In this document: positions 22,861 through 35,010 of the stretch, in pieces | Layout: each line of letters opens with the position of its first letter | Position numbering within the stretch: the stretch's first letter is position 1 | From: Haemonchus contortus | Lineage: Eukaryota > Nematoda > Chromadorea > Rhabditida > Trichostrongylidae | NCBI GenBank assembly: GCA_000469685.2 | Contig: LS997563.1 | Coordinates: 13,830,940 to 13,894,939 of the forward strand | DNA length: 64,000 bases | Reading direction: 5' to 3' | Position numbers and translations under genes: made by a program | Notes under the pieces: generated by a model | Database searches by the model: none | What the model was told of the DNA's origin: nothing | Seen by the model: only the letters and a program-made list of their open reading frames with translations

Positions 22861-22891
22861 ATGGCTAGGTTAATCGATAAATAAATGGCAA
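22844..22891. repeat. 24-bp tandem duplication across stop codon and AATAAA
   Basis: GGTTAATCGATAAATAAATGG occurs at 22,844 and again at 22,868. The unit contains the last codons, the TAA stop and an AATAAA hexamer of the F-box gene, so stop and hexamer are both present twice. Confidence 0.85.
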
Positions 22892-24759
22892 GGGTATAGG
22901 TAAACGAAGGAATTGTATATGTCTGGTATGCTGAATACGGTGATTGTAGATATGCAATGTTTCTGTCTGAAAAAAGTTCGCTTAACATTGAGGTTGGTAG
23001 TTCCTTTGGTTGAAATTTCTGAGTATTCGTATCTGTATAGTATTTATACACCTAAACCTTGATCACTGCTACCTGCATATTTATGGGAAAAATTCTTCCA
23101 AATTCCTATTCTACGGTAGGCCATACGTGTATACTTGCTGTAATTTTTCGGAATATGTATGTGAGTAGGTGCTAAGTAGGCTAGCCATGAAAAAAGGCTG
23201 GTAGGAAACCGTTGCGAATCTGCAAAACGTAACCCTCGCTTTTGCCATTGCTTTCTGTGTTCATGTTTGCTGATATCTATCTTCGCTTGGCTGTTCCTTC
23301 AGCTTCTTTTCTAACTCTAACTAGGATCCTCTGATGGAGAGGTCATTTCTGCTTTCAAAGCTTCTTTTTATGCCGTTGTAAGTCTTAATGCTGGAGTTAC
23401 GCCCTACTCTGACGCCCTCATGCTCCCCTGCAAAACTACACCTCAGAATGCTTTTGAGCTCTTTGAGCTTTGGTGGCTAGCCTAGGGGCTAGTGTGGGTT
23501 AGATTGCTCGTTAGGCTAAGTGGACGAAGTCCTCCAGGTATAGCTCTCTGCAAATTAGTGCGGTCCCTCGTACGTACGATGCTTCAGAATACGTCTACCC
23601 AACCATAGTCGAGCTTCACATTTATTCGCTCTAGCTATTTCTCTCCCATGAAATATGCATCATGTATACGGTAGCACTGAAAGTGGTTGTTGCATTTACC
23701 TTTGTTTACGATGCTGGTACGCCTTTAAGTTTCTAGGCATTTGATTTTATGTTTCAGCTTGCCATTAGCTGTACATTCTAGTCATTTTTATGATTGGGAC
23801 AGAACAGAAAGCTTTATCCATACACGATTAATCAGTTACAAAGTAGCATGTGTGGAGTAGTTTTGATTCCACTATTCGATAATAGCACGTTTTCTTTGAG
23901 GGTAATGCTCATATTGATATGTTCATATGGGAATGATGTCTTTTTTCTCCTAGACCATCAATAAAGATCTTGAAATGATTCAAAATGGTTGATATGACTT
24001 GGCAGAGAGAGGGTTTGGTTGTATTAGATGGGCAAGAAAGTTCTGCGACAGGAAAATCGGTAGCCTAAAAATTGTGTACGAACAATGTGAACACGATGGT
24101 AAGTATATAATTTTCTAGGACGTTACCCGGGCAATCAAGACATGAGTAAAAGAGAGTAAACGTGGGTTTTCGCAACTTTACCAGCAATGATTGGACAACA
24201 CCGGATTCGCACCGCTATCTGCTTCCAGGCACGGCAAGGGAAAAGCGGGAGTGTGGCGGCAGAATTTATAGGGAAACCATTCGCTGAAAACACTAATCAC
24301 CGTTCGACGAGCTACAACTGGTTGAACTGCCTAAGTGTAGGGTATACTGGCATTTAAGATATACAGACATTGCCTTATTGTTTTGTGCAGCATGAAGGAA
24401 CCCATCCACTGTAAATTCACAATTAGAAGTCAACTCTGGAATACTAGAAATCTACAAGCTCCGTGCACCTTGATAAAAATACTCGGAGTGGATCCCGACA
24501 AGATTCGTCCACTATCATAATGAACTTTAGAATGATGAAGGAAATAACCAAAAAAGAGAATCAGCAAAATTAACTCGTTTAACGACCCTATTGGGATTGC
24601 TAGTCCACTTCACGTTCAACTGAAATCACTAATGAGAAAAGTCTCCACATACAAAAATGAATGGAACTCGAGACTCGACCAAGAAATTCGTGTCATATAG
24701 AACAAACTAACGAAACAAGTGAGTAATGTGCATCGTTATCCCTCACCTCATTTCAGGTC
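22892..24759. other. Unassigned DNA
   Basis: Region between the F-box gene and the Gag remnants. No gene or repeat was recognised. Confidence 0.4.
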
Positions 24760-25965
24760 AAATCTGCAGTGCAGAAAATCGCCTGAAGGGTATTTGCCGA
24801 TGCCAGTAATACGGCCATGTTGACCTGCGCCTTTCTACAACGCGGGTTAACAAGCGAGGTCACGCCAATGATCAGCGAAAAACAAGGTCAACGTTATAAA
24901 AGGCTAAGCAAACCAATCCGCGTCTCGAATTGGAAGTCACCACTGACCTCGATCGCTGCGACATGGCGACGCTGTTTCACAACATCCTGCCACGACTCCA
25001 AGCAATCGATGCAGTACTCTCTAGACTCAGAGCCATAGAAACTGTATGTCAGACAATCTTGGAGCGCACCACCCCAAAGTCGACATGCAGTTTTTGTGCA
25101 CTGGATGAAAATCGGGACTCTCACCACACCTAGGTGTAGCAGGTATCCCAATGCCGTCTCACGTATGCCTAGGCTGCAAAACTGCAGCTCTGTCTGAAGT
25201 GCCTGAAACCAGGGCATGAGGACGACTATAAGATGAAGTGCAGCAGTTGTGGTCTCGATCACAACTTATTGCTCTGTCACCAACGCAGGCAAACACAACA
25301 GCCGGTATCGCACGCTATCAACAGATCCCGGGACATCTTCGTGCCAACGGCGCTGAAGAACAAGAAGAAGATCTTCTCTACCTAGACATCACTAACGCTG
25401 AAGCCCGGATGGCGATATCCACACCTCCGCTGCCAAAGCGCAACGTCACTCTAAAAGACAGCGGCAAAAGAGAGCAGCGGAGGCATCAGACGTCCCTAAT
25501 TCTGATGAGCCTCCTGTAAAGGCATCAGTTATCGCGAATTTTCCTAAAATGACACTGCGCCCGCTACTCGTGTCGCATGACGAGAAAGGCATTATGTCTA
25601 ACAAAGACATTCGTGATATATTCTATACTATATGGATGGCATTGTCGATATAAAACGAAGGTAGGACAGAATTGAGGACCGCCTTCGTCGTGTTGGCGAA
25701 AGGACAAATATATTGGAGCTCTGAACCAGAAAGGCTGATCAAAAAATGCAGCCGCAAACCTCTTGTTGCCCTATTGTGCCACCTACTCGGTACTGCGAGG
25801 TGTGCTTTGTCGCCGGACATCAAACATCCCACTGCCGAAGCAAGGCTCGCATGGACGCAGACCACGTTCAGAGGATCTACGAAGAGAAGAATATTTGCGT
25901 CAAGTGCCACCGTATCCATAATTAGTTTATGTCCAGTTGTAATAATTAATGACTTTAACAATTGC
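24760..25965 (+). pseudogene. BEL/Pao-like Gag remnants
   Basis: Around 25,130-25,290, in broken frame, lie a CSRYPNAVSR-like segment and then a cysteine cluster CLKCLKPGHED...KCSSCGLDHN, the zinc-finger pattern seen in BEL/Pao Gag. A second, separately framed cysteine motif (CEVCFVAGHQTSHC, then CVKC) lies around 25,790-25,905. Frameshifts and stops separate the pieces. The upstream part (24,930-25,080) reads as a helical Gag-like segment. Pol is not seen. The likely fate is a decayed, internally deleted retroelement; family assignment is moderately confident. Confidence 0.65.
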
Positions 25966-26110
25966 ACTCTTACTCATGTTTGTTTTTTTTCATTGATGTC
26001 TATTATGTATTACTCCCATTAATAAGCATTGTACAATAAACACTATGCACTACCGTTGTTAATTACATTATAATACATTTAGCTAACGCTACATTTCGGC
26101 CCCGCCCCAG

Positions 26111-26466
26111 TGTTGTGAATACACAACCAACATATTTTGCTAGAACTAGGATTTGTAGAAATGAGTGATAACATCATAGTTCAACTTGTTTACCTTAGGA
26201 TATTATTTAGATAAGCATCCCTTGAGACCATACCGCAGGCATGACCTGGCGGTATCATAAGTGTGCAGTCAAGTACATATGTAACCTAAGCACTGCCGTT
26301 GGCGCGGTTCGCTCCTTCTTCCCCCGAGCTTGAGTACCGCCACTGGCCCCCTACGGTCCAGAGGAGCTACGGTATCTGAGGACCGCCCACATTTTCTGTA
26401 TATAAACCCCATTGAACGCTTTATTATGGTCGATTCTTATACTAACACGTTGTAATAAACATTACA
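26111..26466 (+). repeat. Candidate LTR (3' or solo) of BEL/Pao-type element
   Basis: Begins TGTTGTGAATACACAAC and ends ATTACA, with a TATATAAA box near 26,399 and AATAAA at 26,455, the layout of an LTR. It lies just downstream of the Gag remnants in the same orientation, consistent with a 3' LTR after loss of pol. No second copy is in the window, so the borders are provisional. Confidence 0.55.
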
Positions 26467-28211
26467 TGTCGCTGGTTAAGACTTCCATTGGCTAACTAGC
26501 CAAATTGCAGGAAAACACAACAGCCTCATAAGCGACACCGCTTCTGAGGATGCTTCGTTATCAAGCAGTCTACACATTTTCAACTGGCAACCTCCTCCAA
26601 CCAGTCTCCACGATTCCAGCGAGCAGCCACGCTTCAGCCACCCTGCCGGAATATCATCCTCTCAAGTCCAGATGTGGCGGGTCGGACTCCACAGGAGAAA
26701 ACGGCGATCACACCTGATACTACGCACTCTCTGCTACGTTGTTTAGCGTACTCACAATAAATATTGCTTAATTCACTCTTCGTTTCAATCGCATTAACAT
26801 TACAATTTCACCGAACCACCTAGAGGTGTTCATAAAAAGACCCGACAAACGTTTAATCTCAGCACCCGCAACACTGGAAATGTTATTGGCCAGCTCTTAG
26901 CCACAGTGTTGTCCTTGGTACTATTAAACGCAGATGATTGGTAATGAACAGAAGCAGTTCTCAAGCTTCCATCTGAATTCTCTCATTGATTTGATGATTT
27001 CTCTGACTTATTTTCCCTTCGGAGAGGTTAGTTCCATCCATGCCATATATCTTCAATTCCTATCAAAAAGTTGGACCCAGGCTATAACTGCATCACACCC
27101 CATCGACGAACATACTTTTCGAACTGATAATCGCAACAAAATTTTTTCCTTTGTAATGCAAAAATACCATTTCCAGTTGTGGTAACTGCTTTGCTGAAAG
27201 TCATTCCCAAAAAACTGTAGTGGCTCAAGAAATGATACGACTGACGATTGACGCAATGCAAGCTGGTTATGCTGTGTCCTTTACATAGGTGAGCCATTTA
27301 ACCTTACCATTTTAGTTGCGCAATTCTCCAAGAACTGCTGGTCACTGAGTTGATTGGTCTACTTCTATTTCTGGTTCATCTCTCCAAAGAACCAGACGTA
27401 GACAAGAGCTTACAAGGACTTGTGCGAACGCTAATCCTTGATCGTTGTCTCGTAGCATCGAATTCAAAGGAGGTCGGTGAGGTCGTTTAGCTGGTTGTCT
27501 GTTGACCCTCCCTCCCTCGGCCCAGCTGAATCGATGTTCCAGCATTTTTGTGAACTTAGTTGCATTTTTAAAGTATAGGAAAAAATTAAAGTTTTCTTGA
27601 TGTGCTCAAGGAATGCGCCTGAAAAATGCCAACAAAAATATAACAATATTTGGCATGATTGGACACATCTTAGTGATTTAAAATGTGTCGAGGCCGGATG
27701 CACATTTCAAATTTTCACAGACCTGTTTTGAGCTTCACGCATCAAACTGTATAATCACCTCAATTACCTATAATATTTATTTGGCGAACGCGCAGGTCTA
27801 CTACCCTTTTTCACAGAAAAATGAGGGCTATGAGTCGAAGAAAAGGGTCACAGCTCTTTTGAAATCAACAAGTGAGGTGAAAGTGGCCTTGGCCTCGAAG
27901 TATTTGAAGTATTATATATAAAAAGGTGGTAGTCAGATAATGTAAGTTTAGTAGAATAGGGTAAACTGAGAGACGTTATCCCAGCCAAGTTCCTGTAGCC
28001 TAGACTGACTGCGTCTGGGCTGCGTGGTTTTCGCGACCTGAGGTCAAGCGTTATCGTGCAGAGGCTGGACAGAAACTTCCGCTGGCTTTTTTCTTCAAAT
28101 GTATGAGCGAGCCTAGAGCTCTGCCATAGATGGCAGCCGTAACGGCCTGACTTGAAGGAGCAACTCGTCTTCTTCCCTCCGGTCTTAGGGAGAGCACAAC
28201 AGAACCTTCTC
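26467..28211. other. Unassigned DNA
   Basis: No gene was recognised. The open frames are short and without domains. Confidence 0.4.
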
Positions 28212-28366
28212 CGGGTGGGTGCGTATGTCATCTATACGTGACTTGCGGTAGTCAGTCGATAAACGGGCCAATGCTTTTATACTCACAGACGAGTCTGGTA
28301 CTAATTAACGCCTAGGCGGGTATCGATTCGGGATTCAGAATGGTGCGTCAGTTGCCACTACGCCCC
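28212..28366 (-). repeat. tRNA-derived SINE-like repeat, partial
   Basis: Shares GTGCGTATGTC, CAGACGAGTCTGGTAC, the CGGGATTC block and the GTTGCCACTA head with the family reference copy at 30,262-30,526. The tail is missing and the B box is decayed. Confidence 0.65.
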
Positions 28367-29974
28367 ACCGAGCCCAAGATTATTATTATTAGATCAACAA
28401 CGTTACCTAATTAACTTCACTGCTTTCAGATGTTCACTAATTGTGTCGTCGAAATGATACTTACAACTGTAAATGCACTTTGAAGGGAACGTTATAGACG
28501 ATTGCCGGACGTTGACTCGCGACGTTTCCACGACAGCCGTCTTCGAATGGGTGGGAGCTGAGAGCCCAAAAACTAGAATTTATGATGATTTGGGGAAATT
28601 TATAATGAATATGAGCTAGGATTCTAGCGTGTTTACAGCCTTCTGTCTTTCTGTAGATTACCGGAAGCTCTGTTTGACATCGTACACGTCATTAAGTAAC
28701 AGGCAGATACTGGAATATTGCTGCTCATAGAGTTAACGAACACATTCCTTCTCCCACTAACCAATTAGTAAGCTCCTTAACGTTTTCCATGTACGTCTAG
28801 TTGTCGCACCCATTGCCTTTGAAGAAACGAGAAAGGAGTCCGCGCCGATAGCTAATATACCAGTGCCATGCCGTTCCAAAAACCATGGACTACTATTCAA
28901 TTTTGATGTCGAATGAAACTGAAAAAGGACCTCGTCATCCCAGATTCGGGTGGTTTTATGTGAAATAACAGCCATTTCCTAAATTTACCACCAGTCCACC
29001 CTCAACCACGTGAGATATCCCCCAATGTTTTTTCCCCGATCGGAGGAACACCCGAAGCGGTTTTTACCAACGCTGTTGTTACCACATGGAACCATCTTCT
29101 GATTCTAATTGGCTTCCCCTCATTCAACTGCGGACTTTCCTGCTTGCTTCTCAGATTTGTTACTCCTCACGTCACGTCAGAGAGCTGGGTTTGTTTTCCT
29201 CACAGAAGCTACCCTGACGTGCTGCCGTCAGTGCTTGGTGGTAAAATCGCTCCGTACATTGCGCTGTTCTGTCAGCGGTCTTCAGCATACGGCAAATCAA
29301 CTCACCAATTTGCACCCCATGCCATAGTTTTTACAAGAGTTATGCTTACAACTCAACTACAACTCCTATTTTGCCAGAAGTTCTACCTGCTGAATTCTGC
29401 CCAGCTAGAATGATGAGATTTGAGGCTCTTCCGAGGTGAGGAAGTAGGTGCAAGTATGATCGTGAGCACTTCTATGGGAGAGCCTAGGTTCTTGGGCGTT
29501 TTCCTCATCCCTTTATGCCTTTTTTGGTATGTTAACAACGGGAAAGCCCTCGTTCTCATCTTACCCAACACAGTATTACACAAATTAGTACTGGTATTTG
29601 GGAGTAACGTATGTAAGAATGGCACGCAAATCAGGCGTAGTCTTGACCACCTTCATTGTTTTTTTTTCGGTCATTTATGGATCAGACAATAAAATAAATC
29701 AAGAATGATCTAGCAGTCACTGAGTTGAAGGCAAAAACAACAAGGCAAGAAGACAGTGTAGTATTGAACCATCATGAGAATCGAGAACCCACAGTAAACA
29801 GGACGGTAGAAAATTCAATTTTGTACTAGTTTTGTACTGATTATTTGGTTTGGAACAAATCTGAGAACAGAAAATACTAAAATCTGTACAGATTGAGAAT
29901 TTCACAGACAGGTATCTATACTTACAGAACTAGGCGATAAAATAACATCAGATAGAAAGTAAGTATCAGGAAAA
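28367..29974. other. Unassigned DNA downstream of POFUT1
   Basis: No gene was recognised. Several 60-90 codon open frames on both strands lack domains and splice support. The 3' UTR of the POFUT1 gene must lie at its right end. Confidence 0.4.
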
Positions 29975-32900
29975 CTAAAGTTCTATCCGTCGATTGTGAC
30001 CTATGATGCCAAAGTAGGATGTTGGCTTCAGCGGTTTGCTGAAAGTCCTCTCACGCCGAACAAAATGGGAGAATGTTGACACGCAGTTGCCGATAAAATG
30101 GTCTGCTTGACCTAGGACTGCCAGCGACACAAGGGCGTCGTCGGGATTGAGTCGATAGGCTTTTATCTAAAGTATCATTAGTCAAATAAGCATATAGAAA
30201 TGAACCGTTTAGAAATACCGTGAAGGCATATCTCAGATAAATAAAAGAATAAAATCTTTGAGAGTCGATCAATCCCTCAGAGGAATGCGCCCCCGAATTC
30301 GACTTTCATCAGGATCGTCGTAGCGTGTTGAATGAGTATGTGTCCTACACAATGACTATTCCTAGCCACAGTGATGGCCAGTCCTTTTTTCGACCCAGAC
30401 GAGTCTGGTATCAATTAACCGACCCCCAAGGAATGGAAGGCTCGGTTGGCCAAGGCGGATATTAATCCGGGATTTGAACCCTTGACCATGCGTGTATGAT
30501 AGTGCACCACTTGCCACTACCCCCTCCACCCAACATTTCAAATTCACTCATTGGTAAACCCGAATTTCCACGAAGGCGCTCCGTGGTGCCACATATCGAA
30601 CACTTTGACACCAGCTCAGACCCAAATGAATCAACACCTCCCTCTGAATGGAAGTCGATTGTGAAGAAGCATCCCAAAATGGAATTGATTCACATCAAGA
30701 CTATCCTTTCGCTGTCCGAACAAATCGACATTTTTCTCCGAATCGATTATTCAACCAACCCGACTACGATCGCTTTCCCACAAATGCGACCCCCATGACA
30801 ACATTGTTCTAAAATTCACTGGTTCGAAAATCCCATTGATGGCAGTCATTTCTATTTTCACGAAGAAACGAAAACACGTGTTTACAGCAGAGCTGCTACT
30901 ATACAACCCAAAACAATTGGGAGTTTGATACAAATTTTCTAAAATGTTACTTACTTCGTAAGCCTGAAGAGCATCGTTGAAAGTCTCAATCATGTGGTCC
31001 CTATCACTTGATACGAACACGGACCGTGCACCGATTTTCCCGACCATATCGATCACCTGCCAACTGAGACTTACTCTCAAGTATAAAATACTAGCATTTC
31101 AAAATAGGTAATCGTTAATGTTACTAGGTAAGCCAAATCAATCACCTGGTCAATAATAGTAGTTGAAGAAGGTGAACAGATCTCTTTCGTCAGCTTGCCA
31201 TCGTAAAATTCTTCTCCATCACATTGCATAGAAGCAAACAGGGGTTGATTCGAAGACGTAGATGGTATGTGTTCGCATACACGATTCTTTAGGGAAAAAT
31301 TGATAAATGGCGGTATTATGGGCTTGAACAATCAAATTGTGAGCGTAGTTCTCTTTCCGTGGTCGGTCATTATGTTGACTTGAACAAAACCAAACAAACC
31401 ATATTACCTCATGGGTCAGACATCTACGTGGTAAGAATGAACGTTTGAAGCGTAGTTCTCCAACTCCAATCCCATCAGCCGAAAAGTCATTATCATCTGT
31501 AGAGGCACAGTTCACGATAGAAGTGTTTCCTAAGATCACCCTCCCCCCTTCTTCCCCCTTAGGATTACTTGTGACCCCCAAGTGCAGCACACAAGGGACG
31601 CCGTATGGTCGAAAAAACGGTCTACATAAGTTTACCGGCTTAGCCGACGTGCACCTCCAAAGACGGACGGGATCGCGGGCGAATTGCCGTCCTATAGAGG
31701 TTGCGTAATTCACACCGGGACTCACACGTCAAACATACAATCAGGTGATAATACAGTCACTCAAGTTGTATGACGACTGTAAAGGACATTTTCGGTTACT
31801 GTAGCCAGCTGTTCACAATGGCACGAATTGGAGAGCTCGTCCGAACCCCACGAGACTTTCGTCTTATTCTCGTCCAACCCCAACTTTTTCCGTAATTTCA
31901 AAGCCATGTATTCATCAGAGACGCCGTACTCGTATATTCGTCACCATTGTCGCTCTACTTTTAGAAACTTCGCTTCCATTATTCGTCTGAATCTGGATAA
32001 CCCAAAATTATCATAAACTATGCTTTGGAGCTCGATTGAAGAAATAACCAGTCAAGATTACGATAAAATTACCCAGTCGTTGTCATTACGTAGATGAATA
32101 CCAACAAAAGGGCGAGTAAGCTTTTCCTTGATGAATTGAGAAGCTTTGCCCGAGATACGTGAAGACCACTTGAGATACCTGAATATGAATGAATGAGTAT
32201 GAGTGGCTGACAAACTGGACATTTCCTTTGTGGCAATATTTGTGCAAAAAAATGGTTAAGCGCAATGAAACCTTTGCAATTCCCAAGTGCTTGGACGTGA
32301 CGGAAACGGAGCTGGAGGAGACGGAAATGCCAACACGGGATATTCGGAGGCCGGAAATCTGTAAGGATTGTCGAAACTAATTTGCAAATCTCATACACCT
32401 TATAGAAGTCTTCTTTACGGCTGTAGTCCTAAATCGATCTATTCGACTTGCTTTCACAAATCCCCCACATTATGTCCCTCACCCTGTCTAGGTTGAGCGT
32501 TTCCATTCATATACAAAGATTTCCTATTTTAGTATCGTTATTCAAAGATTATGATTATTCACTCACACAACTCCCATTCAACAAAGCTGGTTTCTACTTT
32601 TGAGGCGGGATGCTGTCCCCAGTAGCTCACAATATCTCGAAATCACGCCATCACTCCAAAGTTCTCAACGACAAATTCTCAGAAGCAAGATTTACTCATT
32701 AACTGTCAAAACTTCGGAACGCTAAGATACTTTGCGTCTGTTCTCCCACAGTCGAAAAACCTATTGTGTCGTTCTGACGAAAGAATGGACTCATAGGTGG
32801 TAGTTGATATTCCGAAGGGATAGCTAAGCCTCGTAAGACCTCTTTAGAGGGGACTTACAAAACTGCTAAAGGTGAAGGGTGAAATCTTTCGACTTTGATC

Positions 32901-34079
32901 CATTCCCTTTTGTAGGATGCGCTGCGGATTCCGCTTCCATTCAGAAACGTTATGACAATTGGAATGCATATGGGGCCAGGGCCAGCCCATTTACAAGCCA
33001 CTGGTTATATCGCTCTGTGCAAGAATGGGCGAACAAACGGATTCTGAAAGGATGGAATGCTCGGTTAGCTTGGGCAAGTATCAATCCAGGATTCGATGCC
33101 CCAACTATGCATGTCTATTAGTGCGCCATTTGCCGCGAGGCCAACCACCGCCTAGACTCTGTTATTTAGCTAAGTTATGTTTTCATATCCATAAGGCCAA
33201 AACTGCTAGAGCTTACTTCTCTAGCCAGGCTGTCTTCGATCCACGAACGGTTAAATCGTAGCCTCCGGGAATGTCTCCATAATATTCATCACGTTCGAAA
33301 GACACGCCGATTTTGTCCCAGTATGGACCGAAGGGGTTTCCTTCTTTGGCATGGCAACCAACTGGAGCGCCCTCGTCATAAATCGACTTCCGTGGACTCC
33401 AACATAGTGCTAAAAATACACTTTTACGGGCTTATCAAAGAGGAGTTTTTTGAAAGAGGAAGAAGTCATCAGGTCCCGTGTAGAACAACTCAATGGTTTG
33501 CCTTAGGTCTAATCTTACTGAATGGAGTTGATCCAAACAGTTAGGATTTTCTTGTATTAATTTTTTATAAAGATACTTCAAACACGTTTTGACCACTATA
33601 CCTCTACCAACCAGTTCTGTTGCCCTTTGGCCACAACTTAGGCATGACTTCACGCTGGAACACAACCATCCTTACTGCTTTCAAGTATTTTCTAATCTCA
33701 GCTACTTGAAAAACGCTTTCAAATGGAACCATCACCTGAAATGTATCTATAACAGTTGACCAAAAAAACAACAAAGTGCAAAGCGAACCGTATCCGGATA
33801 AGGGTATTCGATGAAGTTCGGTAGCACTAATGTCCGTTCCAGATATTTGGTAAATTGCATAACACCGAGAAGCTGATCAACTTGATTACCAAATCGTCCT
33901 GAAAAGTATTTGGACAACCAGCTGGGAATGGACGAATATCGGCTTTCGCAAAACTTATAAATAAAATATCACTCACCCATGCAAGGGCAAAAGACGACAT
34001 ATCCATTTGGATCCGGTTCGAAGCCAGTCCCAAAAGCTGAGACATCTAGCAACAAGATCAGCAGAACGATAAACCTCAT
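29975..34079 (-). CDS. pofut-1: GDP-fucose protein O-fucosyltransferase 1
   Basis: Complete gene on the minus strand: 34079-33977, 33898-33789, 33735-33612, 33409-33217, 32358-32272, 32178-32073, 31286-31146, 31056-30955, 30166-29975. All phases agree; total 385 residues, as expected for POFUT1. It transfers fucose from GDP-fucose to Ser/Thr of EGF repeats such as those of Notch, in the ER lumen. A signal peptide (about 1-16) is followed by [15 protein letters not shown] (26-40), [15 protein letters not shown], then [10 protein letters not shown] ending before W241, with R236 at the catalytic arginine position of the family. [11 protein letters not shown] strand and [16 protein letters not shown] motif (here [12 protein letters not shown]) follow. 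The last four residues, RIEL, resemble a KDEL-like ER retrieval signal. Several donors are non-consensus (GTTCGC, GTTGGT, GTTTCA). Two introns carry SINE copies and one a MITE. Orthology comes from recalled family motifs. Confidence 0.95.
30262..30526 (-). repeat. tRNA-derived SINE-like repeat, full-length reference copy
   Basis: Lies in the last POFUT1 intron. On the minus strand it opens with GGGGGTAGTGGCAAGTGGTG, whose TGGCAAGTGG fits a Pol III A box, then GGGTTCAAATCCC, a B box in a T-arm-like hairpin. A 200-bp body (CCAGACTCGTCTGG palindrome, GGGGGCGCATTCC) follows. The end is AT-rich (CTTTTATTTATC). This is the copy that best shows the family structure. Confidence 0.8.
31500..32027. mobile_element. 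MITE-like element, copy 2, in a POFUT1 intron
   Basis: Left end GAGGCACAGTTCACGATAG. The reverse complement of the right end starts AAAGCATAGTTTATGATAA. Diverged from copy 1 (1,385-1,993) but colinear at both ends. It occupies most of the intron between exons 6 and 7 of POFUT1. Confidence 0.5.
32908..33146 (-). repeat. tRNA-derived SINE-like repeat in a POFUT1 intron
   Basis: Colinear with the reference copy: GGATGCGC near its left end, GGATGGAATGCTCGG, ATCAATCCAGGATTCGATGCCCC, then a decayed TGCGCCATTTGCCGC head. More diverged than the copy at 30,262-30,526. Confidence 0.65.
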
Positions 34080-34307
34080 CACTGCCCCAAAAAGCTGTAT
34101 GCAGTGTCCGAGGCCATAAATGATGGCCAACTGATAAGGTTGCGGTCAATAGGGGGACTGCACCTTCTCTGGTCTACGTGCAGCAGTACTGCAAGAGAGG
34201 CTTCTTCAATACAGATCTGGTAATAGCGGTGAAAATACTTTTTGCAGAGGGAATATCCCTGAAAAAATGAAGGACTGAGTCTTTGGCACTGATAAACCTC
34301 ATTTTTG

Positions 34308-34496
34308 GAATGCGCCCCCTCATTCGATTTTCATAGAAAATTCTTGAATGTATAAATAAAGGGTAGAAGACGACCTCGAGAGAGGTAGACTATCAGCTTC
34401 TAGCCTACGTAAATGTCAGGGTTTCTATCCTCCCAAACAGTTCTGGTACCAATTAACCGATCTCCGTCACTTGCCACTTGCCACGACACTATCTGC
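34308..34496 (-). repeat. tRNA-derived SINE-like repeat, internally deleted
   Basis: GGAATGCGCCCCCTCATTCGATTTTCAT-like tail, then after a gap TTCTGGTACCAATTAACCGA and the CACTTGCCAC head. The middle of the element is missing. Confidence 0.55.
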
Positions 34497-34811
34497 ACTG
34501 CCGTTTTTTCAGGGAGGAAGCCAACGGGAAGGGCCATATAATTTTTCGTCAGGGCTCACTTATTTGAAAGGGATAAATTTAGGTGAAGAGCGGTTTTTTT
34601 CAAATAAAATCGTATGGAATTAGAAAGTATAAATTAGGAAAACCAGGCCTCCCCTACAGGACGATGAAAGGACTGACGGAGACTGGTACATGGGCTGGCC
34701 ATCGCAAGGTATTCTTTGGACCAAAACCGCATTCAATATGCTGCGACGATTCAGAATAGGAGTCGAATACTGCTGGCACGCACGGAACGGAAATCCTCAA
34801 CGTGAGAGACT

Positions 34812-35010
34812 TCATCGATCAGTCCATACAATGAAGTGCCGTAGCCAGCAGAGGTACAGGTCAGTGCTCATATACTCCCAGATCAATCTGGTACCAGAAA
34901 CCTAAAAGGAGGGTTAGAGAGCTCGGCTAGTTTGGGCGCGTATTGATCCGAAACTCGGTCCCCCACTATGCGGTAGTGGCATGGACCACTTGCGACTACA
35001 TCCCTATCCC
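34812..35010 (-). repeat. tRNA-derived SINE-like repeat
   Basis: Shares ACAGGTCAGTGCT, CCCAGATCAATCTGGTACC, GGCTAGTTTGGGCG and GGACCACTTGCGACTAC with the family. The tail part is degraded. Confidence 0.55.

Noticed and set aside
30496..30798. 100-codon plus-strand frame within the last POFUT1 intron
   Set aside because: Lies partly in the SINE head, has no domain, and runs opposite to the gene.
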